Shown here in pieces: positions 44,225 through 53,157 of a stretch of DNA of 64,000 nt (the stretch's first letter is position 1; every line of letters begins with the position of its first letter). The DNA lies in NCBI RefSeq assembly GCF_017829975.1, contig NZ_JAEEGA010000018.1:1-64000 (forward strand). The letters run 5' to 3'. Position numbers and translations under genes: made by a program. Below the pieces are notes generated by a model, which ran no database searches, had not been told where the DNA came from, and was given only the letters and a program-made list of their open reading frames with translations. Origin of the DNA: Vagococcus allomyrinae (GTDB taxonomy: Bacteria > Bacillota > Bacilli > Lactobacillales > Vagococcaceae).

Positions 44225-45115
44225 TTATCCTCTCAAGTTCTGATATTTATTCTTATTTGTGATTCCATCCCAGAAATACCTGCTAAATCGCCAACCGTCT
44301 GCTTTTGTCATACCACTCTTTAAAGAGAACAAAGCAATATAGGGATAAAAAATCAATTTATTCATCAATGTTCCGTTCCTTCTGATAAAAATCACTAGAT
44401 TCCGATACATAAAATACTCTGAAAGCCCCGATACTTTATTGATAGAAGCTGAACCTTTATGAATTACTTTAGCGTCAGCCACACAAACAACATCGTATCC
44501 TGCTTGTTTAATTTTTAAGCACCATTCATTTTCCTCATAAAATAAAAAGTAATCTTCTGGAATGTAGCCAACCTGATTAATTACCTCCATACTGACAAGC
44601 ATACAAGCACCGCCAATATAATCACAAGGGATTATTCTCCCCTGAACTACCTCTTCATTTTCTTTATGGAATAATCTCGTGACCTTACCATAGTTCAGAT
44701 CAACAGTCGAACCGGCAGATTCAATAAGACTGTCGTCTTCATATTCACAAATTCGTGGTCCGATAACGCCTGCTTCCGGATGCTCATTTCCATAAGTAAC
44801 TAACTGACTTAAAAAATCAGGTTCAACGATGACATCATTATTAAGAATACAGACATAATCATATTCTTCTTGTCTTGCTCTCTTGATTGCTAAATTATTG
44901 CCATATGCATAACCGCCGTTTATTGAGGAAGCTATCAAATCCAGTGAAGGATATTCTCTTTGAAGAACGCTAATAGAATCATCTGTAGAATGATTGTCGA
45001 CGACAATGGTGTGATAGTTATCGTAAGTCAACTGATTGATACTTTTAAGACACTCAACCGTGTCAGCAGCGTTATTATAATTCAAAACGATGATCGCAAC
45101 GCGTCGCTGTTTCAT
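44225..45115 (-). CDS. GT2 glycosyltransferase, rhamnosyltransferase-like
   Basis: A 296-residue GT-A enzyme of the WbbL/RfbF-type group. AIIVLNYNNAADTVECLKSI, VVDNHSTDDSI, NNDVIVEPDF (DxD position), and DYFLFYEENEWCLKIKQAGYDVV (catalytic base region). This family often transfers rhamnose, which fits the rml genes further upstream. AGGA lies 11 nt before the ATG. It lies between a GT2 gene and the 4-epimerase gene. Confidence 0.85.
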   Translation of the reverse strand: MKQRRVAIIVLNYNNAADTVECLKSINQLTYDNYHTIVVDNHSTDDSISVLQREYPSLDLIASSINGGYAYGNNLAIKRARQEEYDYVCILNNDVIVEPDFLSQLVTYGNEHPEAGVIGPRICEYEDDSLIESAGSTVDLNYGKVTRLFHKENEEVVQGRIIPCDYIGGACMLVSMEVINQVGYIPEDYFLFYEENEWCLKIKQAGYDVVCVADAKVIHKGSASINKVSGLSEYFMYRNLVIFIRRNGTLMNKLIFYPYIALFSLKSGMTKADGWRFSRYFWDGITNKNKYQNLRG

Positions 45116-45136
45116 AACTCAAACAATCCTTTCACA

Positions 45137-46024
45137 TTAGTATAAATTTCTTTTTGCCAAATTTTGAGCTTTTTTTTGTGCTAGCTGCTTAAGGAATGGT
45201 AACTTAAGCAATACTGAAATTACAGCATACCTTGTTGGACTGTTTTCAGCTATTATGTCAACAGTTGCCTTTTCTTTCTCTTGGGTAAAGTAATGAATAA
45301 CAAACAACTTTAATTCATTTAGTAACAGCTGTTTGCTTTTTATCGGATACATTGCTTTAATTTTTTGCTGAACATAGAGTTGATACTCGTTCATTCGGTC
45401 TTTTTGTCCCATTGTATTCCCCTCATGAATGTGAACTATTGCTCCAATTGTTTCATCAAAAAATAGAGGGTGACCATGCAACGCATATACCCAAAATAGC
45501 CAGTCTTCACAATAGTCTATCTCTTCATCGAATGTCACATTTTTGTCATTACGAAAGAGAACTGAATGAATTGGAAATAAATTATGAGCCAGTAACTCAT
45601 TGGGATAATGTAACCTCGGTAAAACTTTAGCGACTTCTTTTTCATTTTTTATGTATTGAACACCAGTCACATAACCTTTATAATCCAAATGTTGTTCTAA
45701 ATAAGTCACAGCTGTTTCAATTTTGGATGCAGTGAGCTCATCATCTGCATCCAAAAATTGTACATAGCTTCCTTCTGCCTTTTTTAACCCAATATTACGA
45801 GCTAGAGAGCGTCCCTTTTTTTCAGAGTATATATAACATACCCGAGAATCTTTATTGCTCATAATAATGTCAGCAGTTTTATCTGTTGAATGATTATCTA
45901 TAATAATTACTTCTATATCTTTATAGCTTTGATTTAGACATGAAGTAATAGACCGCTGAATTGTCTGTTCCGCATTGTAAGCAGGAATAATTATTGAAAC
46001 TAAAGATCTAATGAATATCACCAC
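45137..46024 (-). CDS. GT2 glycosyltransferase
   Basis: A 295-residue GT-A enzyme: VSIIIPAYNAEQTIQRSITSCL, IIDNHSTDKTADII, FLDADDELT (DxD), EEIDYCEDWLFW. The only start candidate is a GTG at 46024; no ATG, GTG or TTG follows before the conserved domain. A TATAAT lies only 13 bp upstream, which would give a very short leader of a few nucleotides. It begins a separate unit from the acyltransferase gene. Confidence 0.82.
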   Translation of the reverse strand: MVIFIRSLVSIIIPAYNAEQTIQRSITSCLNQSYKDIEVIIIDNHSTDKTADIIMSNKDSRVCYIYSEKKGRSLARNIGLKKAEGSYVQFLDADDELTASKIETAVTYLEQHLDYKGYVTGVQYIKNEKEVAKVLPRLHYPNELLAHNLFPIHSVLFRNDKNVTFDEEIDYCEDWLFWVYALHGHPLFFDETIGAIVHIHEGNTMGQKDRMNEYQLYVQQKIKAMYPIKSKQLLLNELKLFVIHYFTQEKEKATVDIIAENSPTRYAVISVLLKLPFLKQLAQKKAQNLAKRNLY

Positions 46025-46036
46025 ACTTTTTATAAC

Positions 46037-46045
46037 ATTATAGCA
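46037..46045 (-). promoter_or_regulatory. Extended -10 promoter upstream of the GT2 gene
   Basis: TGCTATAAT (TATAAT at 46037-46042) on the minus strand. The predicted transcript start is about 6 nt from the GTG start codon, so the mRNA could be nearly leaderless. Confidence 0.5.
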
Positions 46046-46088
46046 TATTTTTCCTCTAATATAAAAATCAAAATCATTTCAAATACAA

Positions 46089-46142
46089 AGTGAAGTAGCC
46101 TTATCAGACTGTTACATTACAGTCTGATAAGGCTACTTCACT
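46089..46142. terminator. Perfect 23-bp hairpin, strong terminator
   Basis: Stem 46089-46111 with 46120-46142 without mismatch, loop of 8 nt. On the minus strand a T-rich tail (TTTGTATTT) follows. It ends the acyltransferase transcript 57 bp after its stop codon. It is unusually long for a terminator. Confidence 0.75.
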
Positions 46143-46198
46143 GACTAACTAATAATTAACTTTATGATAAATCTGCTAGACTTAGTCTCAACTAAATA

Positions 46199-47248
46199 CT
46201 ATTTTTCTGCTAATTGAGATCTTTTGGAGCTGATTGCATTTCTTAGCAACCCAACAACTTGTTTCCTAATAAATTCAATTACTAAACAAACAAAAAAAAC
46301 TAGTAATGGTTGCATCAGAGAACGAAAAATTAGCGTACTATCAGAGAAGTGCTCGCTATTCTTAAAAAAATCCTTCCAAATAAATTGCCTAATTATCGTA
46401 TTATCATGAATTAGATAGATTCCCAGAGTACAAGAACTAATTGCGTTGATAATTTTACTAGAGATTGTTACGCGCAAAAATAGAGCAAAGAGTGACACTG
46501 AAAAAATTATCGAAATCAAACTACTTTGATCAGCCAAAAAAAACATGCCCAAAGGTAATTTAGTAATTTCAGTAAACTTATTAATTAACCAGGGACTGAG
46601 CACTAAAATAGTCAACGTTACACTAAAACATAGATTAACCCAAGGCTTTAATATAGTTACCAGTTCTACCTGATAAACACTTATCAAATAACCCGCTAAA
46701 GCTGTTAGAATAAATAGAAAATAATCTCCAATATAAAATCGAATTGGACTTTTAGTCAAAATGGCAATTATTGCTGGTAATCTCAATAGTGTTAAAATAG
46801 TTACCACATAGATTAGTATCATTTTTTTATCCACTTTAGAAACAACTGACTTTAGAGCTGGTAATGAAAACTGTAAGAAGAAGAAAAAACTTAAAAACCA
46901 ATAACTAGAAAGAGATATTGGAAAAAAAGATGACCATTTAAGACTTTCTACATTCATGTCAGTAAAAGACGAAAAGATTATAAAAATAGAAGACGAATAA
47001 AAAAAGATATGTGCCCATAAGTTAAACAACTTTGATGGTCTAAAATTAGCTTTTCCTAGAAAATATCCAGTAATAAGTAAAAATAATGTTACACCCACTT
47101 TTCCAAAAATACCAATAGATCTAATAAAAAATTCTCTTTTAGAAAATTCTGCAGGGTATATCCATCCACTATGGGCACTGTAATGATGAAAAACAATCAT
47201 TAGCATACTGACGATTCTAATAAGCTCAATATTTGACTTACGTTCCAT
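46199..47248 (-). CDS. Acyltransferase family 3 membrane protein
   Basis: A 349-residue integral membrane O-acyltransferase (OafA/Acyl_transf_3). About 10 helices; N-terminal NIELIRIVSMLMIVFHHYSAHSG carries the R...HH signature, and HFSD..RSLMQPLLVFF forms the C-terminus. It should acetylate a wall polysaccharide outside the membrane. Shorter than OafA, lacking an SGNH domain. GGAGG precedes the ATG. It has its own strong terminator and flanking non-coding DNA, so it may be a later insertion in the locus. Confidence 0.87.
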   Translation of the reverse strand: MERKSNIELIRIVSMLMIVFHHYSAHSGWIYPAEFSKREFFIRSIGIFGKVGVTLFLLITGYFLGKANFRPSKLFNLWAHIFFYSSSIFIIFSSFTDMNVESLKWSSFFPISLSSYWFLSFFFFLQFSLPALKSVVSKVDKKMILIYVVTILTLLRLPAIIAILTKSPIRFYIGDYFLFILTALAGYLISVYQVELVTILKPWVNLCFSVTLTILVLSPWLINKFTEITKLPLGMFFLADQSSLISIIFSVSLFALFLRVTISSKIINAISSCTLGIYLIHDNTIIRQFIWKDFFKNSEHFSDSTLIFRSLMQPLLVFFVCLVIEFIRKQVVGLLRNAISSKRSQLAEK

Positions 47249-47566
47249 GTTTCCCTCCTAAACTTCACTTCGTTACTGTTTACTCCAAATCGTAAAGAGT
47301 TTTATCCTACTTCTTACTGATTATCTCAACTCGCAGATTAGTTTCTTCAAATAACCACTCGACATATTTTATCACTCACTTGAGAAGCTCTCCCAATTAT
47401 AAAAGAATATCGGTAATAAATTCGATTCATTCGCAGAATTCTAATATAACTTCACCTTTTTGTGAATAAAGTAGCAACTATCATCACCCATTAGTTGTCG
47501 CAAATTATCGTAATAACTCTAACAAACCAAAAAATGAACAAATTAAACTGATAGAAACCATAGTTA
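47249..47566. other. AT-rich intergenic stretch
   Basis: No gene supported. It probably holds the acyltransferase promoter, but I see no clear -35/-10 pair. Confidence 0.35.
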
Positions 47567-47593
47567 CTATTCGATATAGTATATATCGAATAG
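47567..47593. promoter_or_regulatory. Perfect 12-bp inverted repeat
   Basis: CTATTCGATATA (47567-47578) with TATATCGAATAG (47582-47593), 3-nt centre. No T run. The symmetric form suggests an operator site for a dimeric regulator or a remnant of an element end; about 320 bp upstream of the acyltransferase gene. Confidence 0.45.
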
Positions 47594-47696
47594 CTTCGCA
47601 TATTCACAAAATGGAGTATAAATTTATCAATTATGTGTCCTAGCAACAATAAACGCATAAGAAGTTTTTAACGAACTAGTGATTTCATTTAACGTA

Positions 47697-47740
47697 AAAG
47701 TCATTAAGCCCTAGACAAACGGAATGAACTCAATGACTTT
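47697..47740 (-). terminator. Terminator of the rhamnose/teichoic locus transcript
   Basis: A 12-bp stem with one G-U pair (AAAGTCATT..., ...AATGACTTT) and 20-nt loop, starting 7 bp after the SDR gene stop codon. T-rich on the minus strand. Confidence 0.7.
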
Positions 47741-47746
47741 ATCATT

Positions 47747-48802
47747 TTACAATACATTTTCTCTAACAATTGCTACAGTGTGACTCAGTGTCTCCTCTAG
47801 TTTAAATATTGGTTGCCAGCCTAAATTTCTTATTTTATTTGTATCCAATAATGCTCTATTTACTTTTGAAAACCCCTTAGCTTCAGTTTCAGTTGGTAAA
47901 TCAAAAATCACTTTGGTATTTGCAAGTGTTGCTAAGCTTTGAGCCAATTCTTTTAGCTGGAGATTAAACTCCGGACTAGCTATATTATACGCCTGCCCAT
48001 TTTGCCCATTCAATAGTAAGAATAAGAGTGCATCAACAACATCTGCCACGTAAGCGTAAGAAAACAATTGCTCTCCTTTGCTTTTAAGAACAATATCTTC
48101 TCCACGAGCTGCTTTCATAATAAATTGAGAGGAGGCTTTACTATCATTCAATAGCATTGTAGGCCCAAAGACACGACACACTCTAGGGATCACGACATCA
48201 ATTTTCTTCTGCTCGATATAGGCTTGGCATAATGCCTCACTCGCTCTTTTTCCTTCTGAGTATCCCGCACGCAACGTATTGCAATCAATATAACCAAAAT
48301 CAGTTTCTGAAAAACTAGTCGTATTATCTAAGGCCTCACCGTAAACCTCTACAGTCGATAAAAATATGGTGCGTGTCACTTGGTGTTTTACTGCATAATC
48401 TAAAACTTGCTGAGTTCCCAAAATATTAGTCATTACTGTGCCGATTGGGTCTGTCGCATATGCTTCAGGATGAGTATTGCTTGCCGCATGAAAAACATAA
48501 TCAAAACGCTCACTAGTTGGCACACCTTTGGTAATATCTCCCTCTAGCATCGTAAACAGCTCATCTTCCTGATAAGCTAAAAATCGTTGTTTCAATTTAC
48601 TAATTGAGCGTCCCATAGCGCCTATGCGAATGTTTGCTCCTTCTTTTTTATTGAGTGTCATCAGTGTATCAATTAAAAAAGAACCAATCATTCCTGATGC
48701 ACCTACAATCAAAAAAGAGCTGTTTTTAAGAGTGTCCCAAGAAGACTTGGCTGATAGAATTTTCTGAATATCGGACATATACAGCGGATTATTAATCAGC
48801 AT
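47747..48802 (-). CDS. NAD-dependent epimerase/dehydratase, partner of the TarI-like enzyme
   Basis: A 351-residue extended SDR. VGASGMIGSFLIDTL (NAD site), FHAASNTHPEAYATDP, FLSTVEVYGEA, AGYSEGKRASEALCQ (YxxxK), RVCRVFGP. It resembles epimerases found beside IspD/TarI-like cytidylyltransferases in streptococcal and enterococcal glycan loci. It follows that gene by 3 bp. Probably it modifies or makes the CDP-linked or nucleotide-linked unit; the exact substrate is unknown. GGGGAG upstream of the ATG. Confidence 0.8.
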   Translation of the reverse strand: MLINNPLYMSDIQKILSAKSSWDTLKNSSFLIVGASGMIGSFLIDTLMTLNKKEGANIRIGAMGRSISKLKQRFLAYQEDELFTMLEGDITKGVPTSERFDYVFHAASNTHPEAYATDPIGTVMTNILGTQQVLDYAVKHQVTRTIFLSTVEVYGEALDNTTSFSETDFGYIDCNTLRAGYSEGKRASEALCQAYIEQKKIDVVIPRVCRVFGPTMLLNDSKASSQFIMKAARGEDIVLKSKGEQLFSYAYVADVVDALLFLLLNGQNGQAYNIASPEFNLQLKELAQSLATLANTKVIFDLPTETEAKGFSKVNRALLDTNKIRNLGWQPIFKLEETLSHTVAIVRENVL

Positions 48803-48805
48803 ACT

Positions 48806-49510
48806 CTACTCCCCTTTCATTCTCAAGAATCCTTTAAATAATTCTAAATCGTCTGGTGTAGTCAATTTGATATTCTTATCTGATCCTAAGGCAAAATATA
48901 GACGTTCGCCTAAATCCACCATCATCGTATTTGTGTACGAGGAGTCGGTTATTCCTATATTCTCTCTAAATGCTTTCTCATAAGCCCAAGTCAATTTTTC
49001 AAACTTGTAGGCCTGAGGAGTTGATACGCGTCTCAACGTCTCACGATTGATATATTGAGTAGTGGTTTCTTCTGTTTCTTTTATAAATATTTGCTCATTG
49101 TAAGGTAAAGAAGTCACCGCATTCCCATGCTTTTTAGCCTTAATAATCACATCAGATAATACTAACTCGTCAACTAGTGGCCTAATCCCATCGTGAATAA
49201 CCACGATATCAGTTGGCTCAAGCTCCGTCTTAAGAAATTGTACGCCATTGTTTATCGATTCCTGACTTTTCGAACCACCTTGGATAATCCACTTGACTTT
49301 CTTAAGGCCAAACTCTTTGATATACCCCCATAGTGTTTCTTCCCATCCTTCTTTACAGACAACTAATACTTGATCTACTAACGGATGTTTGTCAAAACTT
49401 TCAAGCGTGTAGATAAGTATCGGTTTATTATCAACCATAATAAATTGCTTGGGAATTTCTTGCCCCATTCTTTTACCTACGCCACCTGCTACAACTATTG
49501 CTGTTATCAT
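48806..49510 (-). CDS. TarI/IspD-like polyol-phosphate cytidylyltransferase
   Basis: A 234-residue cytidylyltransferase. AIVVAGGVGKRMGQEIPKQF is the CTP-binding loop; VVIHDGIRPLV, RVSTPQAYKF and the C-terminal IKLTTPDDLELF are typical. In glycan loci such proteins usually make CDP-ribitol (TarI) and not CDP-methylerythritol (IspD). AGGAGG lies 6 nt before the ATG at 49510. With the TagF-like protein upstream it implies polyol-phosphate decoration. No TarJ-type alcohol dehydrogenase is nearby; the adjacent SDR is a different family. Confidence 0.85.
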   Translation of the reverse strand: MITAIVVAGGVGKRMGQEIPKQFIMVDNKPILIYTLESFDKHPLVDQVLVVCKEGWEETLWGYIKEFGLKKVKWIIQGGSKSQESINNGVQFLKTELEPTDIVVIHDGIRPLVDELVLSDVIIKAKKHGNAVTSLPYNEQIFIKETEETTTQYINRETLRRVSTPQAYKFEKLTWAYEKAFRENIGITDSSYTNTMMVDLGERLYFALGSDKNIKLTTPDDLELFKGFLRMKGE

Positions 49511-49525
49511 TTGAATCCTCCTCAT

Positions 49526-50977
49526 TTAATTCACTTTCTGTTTATCCCGCTTAAGTGTTTGCTTCAATACATTTACAACTGGAGCTTTTGAATAGAGAAT
49601 ATATAGATAAATCATTAGTAGATAAGCTAATCCACCTAATGCCACTTTTAAACTAAGACGCACTAAAATTGAAAAGTGGCTAGGTATAAGTTGAATAATC
49701 CCAAACATCATTCCCCCACTAAAAATAGCGAAAAATAATGGTTGAATAAATTTTTTGAAATTTATTTCATGTCGAGCTGCAATTATTTGATATGAGGCTA
49801 ATACCACTTCTGAGGCAAATGTCCCAATAGCAGCACCGATTACACCAAATGGCTTAATTAACAGTAAGTTAACTATAATACTAACAATTGCTCCTAATAA
49901 GACTGATATAACAAAAGGGCGGTCGTTTCCTTGAGGAATTAAACTTTGAGTACGAATTACATTTCCCCATGAATAGAACGGTAGATACAGACATAGAATC
50001 ATTAATACTGAGACACTTGGCTCAAACCCTTCACCATAAAAAAGAGGAATAAAGTCCTTACCAATCCCCAAAATACCGAATGCAAAAGCCACCGATAAAA
50101 AAGTCACAAACAACAAAGATAAATCCAAGTACTTTTCTGCACTCTTTTTAAGATTTTTATCAGAATAAGAAGCAGCCATTTTAGGTAACATGACAGTTCC
50201 TAAAGCCGCAATAATTCCCTTTGGCATAGATAAGATTTGACTACCTGCGTTGTAGTAGCCCACATTACTCATATTACTCATACTACCCAACAAAATTGAC
50301 GTAAAACTAGTGTAAATAGTAGCAGATACGATTGGAATAAATAAGACACCTGTTGGTTTAAGGTGGCTTAAAACATTTTTGATCGACACCTTCTTAAACT
50401 GAATGTAATGTCTTAGCTGTAACCAAGTAACCAGAAAGCCCACTACAGTTCCTAAATTTAAGATTAACGTATACATGCCGATATCTTCTGGTTTTTTTAC
50501 CAATAGAAAAATAAAGATTAACGTACTTATTTTCACTAACACATTTCGAATCAACACAATATTAAATCGTTCCATACCATAAAAAAACCAATTGATGTCA
50601 AGCATATAACTTACGATTAGAAATACTTGAATATAAGCGACTGTTTTATTAGTTTGCACGAAAAAACCAACTGTTATCAAATAAGCCAGAATACAGATAA
50701 GGCCATTAATAAGCTGTACTGAAAAAATTTCCCAAAATAATTGACTTCTTTTCTCTAGGTCTTTTCCAACTTTTGCAATGCTACGATTTCCATAATGATC
50801 TGCTCCAAGCTTAACAAATAAAGCAAAATAAATTGCGATAGAGTATGTATAGTTATAGACTCCTAACTGCTCTGCTCCTAATACCCTCGCTACATATGGC
50901 ATAGTCAACAATGGGAAAATAATAATAAAAAGTTGATATGACGCGTTGGAAGCAAAATTTTTCACTATTTGTTTCAC
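49526..50977 (-). CDS. Flippase (polysaccharide transporter, MOP family)
   Basis: A 483-residue membrane protein with about 14 helices; N-terminal KNFASNASYQLFIIIFPLLTMPYVARVLGAEQLGVYNYTYS is the Wzx/RfbX start. The GTG at 50977 begins 1 nt after the previous stop codon with GAGGGG upstream; longer frames overlap the upstream gene. One of two flippases in this locus. Both, with separate polymerases, suggest two lipid-linked building blocks. Confidence 0.88.
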   Translation of the reverse strand: MKQIVKNFASNASYQLFIIIFPLLTMPYVARVLGAEQLGVYNYTYSIAIYFALFVKLGADHYGNRSIAKVGKDLEKRSQLFWEIFSVQLINGLICILAYLITVGFFVQTNKTVAYIQVFLIVSYMLDINWFFYGMERFNIVLIRNVLVKISTLIFIFLLVKKPEDIGMYTLILNLGTVVGFLVTWLQLRHYIQFKKVSIKNVLSHLKPTGVLFIPIVSATIYTSFTSILLGSMSNMSNVGYYNAGSQILSMPKGIIAALGTVMLPKMAASYSDKNLKKSAEKYLDLSLLFVTFLSVAFAFGILGIGKDFIPLFYGEGFEPSVSVLMILCLYLPFYSWGNVIRTQSLIPQGNDRPFVISVLLGAIVSIIVNLLLIKPFGVIGAAIGTFASEVVLASYQIIAARHEINFKKFIQPLFFAIFSGGMMFGIIQLIPSHFSILVRLSLKVALGGLAYLLMIYLYILYSKAPVVNVLKQTLKRDKQKVN

Positions 50978-50978
50978 T

Positions 50979-51893
50979 TTAGTCCAACCCCTCATCTGTA
51001 ATGATAAATTGATAAACGGAATTTGAAGTTGTTTCTTCAATATCCTTATAGGTTAATTTATGTATGGCACTTTCTCCTAATATTTGCCGGAATACCTTCT
51101 CATCAAAAACATTATTTAGCTGAAATTGTAAGAAATGGGGTTCTAAATTTCCTTTTTTAGGAACAGTTATCCAATGGCTTGGTAAACTATGACAAGCGAG
51201 TGAAAATGCTATATGAAATAGAAAATAATTCATTAACACATTATGATCCCGCCAATATTCGAAGAGTAATTCTCTGGTCATAAGTAAAATAGGATGATTA
51301 CTTTTCGCAACAATTAGCCAACTTGAGGCAATAATTGCTCTCTTATCATCAAAACTTGATCTATAAACAAACAAGTCTGATGCTAGAAGGGGTTCATCCA
51401 ATCTACCACTAGCAAATAGAGTTGCATCCATCCAAATACCACCATGCTCAACAAGAAGTTGAATCCTTATTAAATCAGAGTAGTGGGCGTCACTTATTAA
51501 ACCAGACTTCCTTTTCTCAAAAATATGTGTTGGAAAATCCACATAGTCCTGCAAATTGTCATGTGTAATAAGGATTATCTCATAATCTGGATAATACTTT
51601 TTAATAGACTTTACGCAGACTTTAACTATTTGTGGAGCCTTTTCCAATCCTTGTAACCAACAAATCCAAATCTTTTTTGTCTGGACGACCTGCGACTGGA
51701 GTTTCGAATCCAAGTTTCTGGACGCTAATAATGTTGCATATTTTTTGGCGATAAAACGATACGTATTTTCTTCCCGTTTATTCGCCTGAGAAATCTTTTT
51801 ATTTCGATACTGCAGATGATTCAACTGAAAGCCGAAATAGACTGACTCAAACAACGTTTTTTTTCTGAGCGCCTCTAATAGTTTCTGAAACAT
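50979..51893 (-). CDS. Capsular polysaccharide synthesis glycosyltransferase (GT32-like, DxD)
   Basis: About 304 residues, of the Caps_synth/Gly_transf_sug type. WICWLQGLEKAPQIVKVCVKSI, YEIILITHDN, SDAHYSDLIRIQLLVEHGGIWMDATLF (DxD metal site), and PILLMTRELLFEYWRDHN. It should add a hexose to a lipid-linked acceptor. Start uncertain: ATG at 51893, or GTG at 51905 overlapping the TagF-like gene stop (GTGA). Confidence 0.83.
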   Translation of the reverse strand: MFQKLLEALRKKTLFESVYFGFQLNHLQYRNKKISQANKREENTYRFIAKKYATLLASRNLDSKLQSQVVQTKKIWICWLQGLEKAPQIVKVCVKSIKKYYPDYEIILITHDNLQDYVDFPTHIFEKRKSGLISDAHYSDLIRIQLLVEHGGIWMDATLFASGRLDEPLLASDLFVYRSSFDDKRAIIASSWLIVAKSNHPILLMTRELLFEYWRDHNVLMNYFLFHIAFSLACHSLPSHWITVPKKGNLEPHFLQFQLNNVFDEKVFRQILGESAIHKLTYKDIEETTSNSVYQFIITDEGLD

Positions 51894-51901
51894 GTTGATC
51901 T

Positions 51902-53107
51902 TCACACTCCCATTTCTTCTAACAACCGATCTCCGATTTGCATACTTGCTTTTCCTGATTCAAAAATGTCCCACTTCGATATAAAATCAGCAACATCCTT
52001 ACGATAAGCTTCTTCATCAAATCTACTAACATTATCGACTAATGCTCCTTCGGTTTGGGCAAATGGGAAAGGCAACTCTGTTAATTCCAGTTTCATTCCT
52101 TTAGTTGCCATATATGTCTCGTAGTCATCAGCAAAAAGAAAACATCTTTTCCCCGATACTAGCATTTCACCAATAGTTGATGAGTAATCAGTTATCAACA
52201 CTTCAGTTGCACATAACAATTCTTGCATGTCTGGAAAATCACAACCATCTATTACTTTCTCAGTGGTAATGTTTGCAAATAGTTGCTCTTTTTTTTCAAA
52301 ATCATTGGGATGCAACCGTAATACTAATCTATAGATCCCCTGAAACCTTTGTTCAAAGGCCTCAATCAGCCTCAATAAAAATTGTTCTGTTATATTTAAC
52401 TCACCCGTTTCTTTAAAGGTTGGGGCAAACAGAACAATATGTTCATGTGGCTTCAAATTCAGATACTGATAAACTTTATCTTGCACTTCTGGATTTTGAT
52501 TAACGACAATATCATTTTTAGGAATACCCTCTCTGAATATTTCTCCGTCATACCAGAATGTTTTCTGAATGTCGGGAAAAACATTTGAGTGTTCAAATAT
52601 GAGTAAATCACACATCTGCGAATCCTTTTTAGCAATTTTAACATATCTTTTTGGTAATAGTGCCTCAATGTCATGCTCTATTTCTTTAAGGCCAAACCCC
52701 GCATGCCATGTCTGAATATAAAATTGTTCTTTTCTTTTAGGCGGATAGAAATTTTTGCGACAATTATCCATCCAAATTTTTGCTGTGTGCAGTTCTATTA
52801 ACGCTCTAAAGGAGTTAGTCTTAACCAAGCGAATCCCTTTGGGAAACAACTGATTTTGATTGATTATGACCTCTTTTTTACACAACCAAACGATGTCTAA
52901 ATCCTTGCCTGTGTTTAACAAATACTCACAAATATATTTAGGATTATCGCCATAACCTCTCCCCCAAAAATTTGAAACTACTACTTTATTGCGTTTGATG
53001 GGTCTCAATAACAACAGAGGATACAAAAGATAAAACATGCCGTAAGTTAACACTCTCAATAGGACTTTTCTTCCTATACTATAAAAATGTGCTATTTTAC
53101 TTTTCAT
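51902..53107 (-). CDS. TagF/TagB-like polyol-phosphate transferase
   Basis: A 401-residue CDP-glycerol/ribitol glycerophosphotransferase family protein. QTWHAGFGLKEIEHD (catalytic His region), FAPTFKETG, RLHPNDFEK, ITDYSSTIGEMLVSGKRCFLFADDYETYMATKGM are diagnostic. It transfers glycerol-P or ribitol-P from the CDP-polyol to a growing glycan. N-terminal hydrophobic stretch (about 15-38) may anchor it. Its CDP donor could come from the TarI-like enzyme in this locus. GGGAGG precedes the ATG. Confidence 0.9.
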   Translation of the reverse strand: MKSKIAHFYSIGRKVLLRVLTYGMFYLLYPLLLLRPIKRNKVVVSNFWGRGYGDNPKYICEYLLNTGKDLDIVWLCKKEVIINQNQLFPKGIRLVKTNSFRALIELHTAKIWMDNCRKNFYPPKRKEQFYIQTWHAGFGLKEIEHDIEALLPKRYVKIAKKDSQMCDLLIFEHSNVFPDIQKTFWYDGEIFREGIPKNDIVVNQNPEVQDKVYQYLNLKPHEHIVLFAPTFKETGELNITEQFLLRLIEAFEQRFQGIYRLVLRLHPNDFEKKEQLFANITTEKVIDGCDFPDMQELLCATEVLITDYSSTIGEMLVSGKRCFLFADDYETYMATKGMKLELTELPFPFAQTEGALVDNVSRFDEEAYRKDVADFISKWDIFESGKASMQIGDRLLEEMGV

Positions 53108-53157
53108 TAGAACCTCCCAAATAAAGTATCTTTTAAGTCAAATGACACTTTAGTCAC

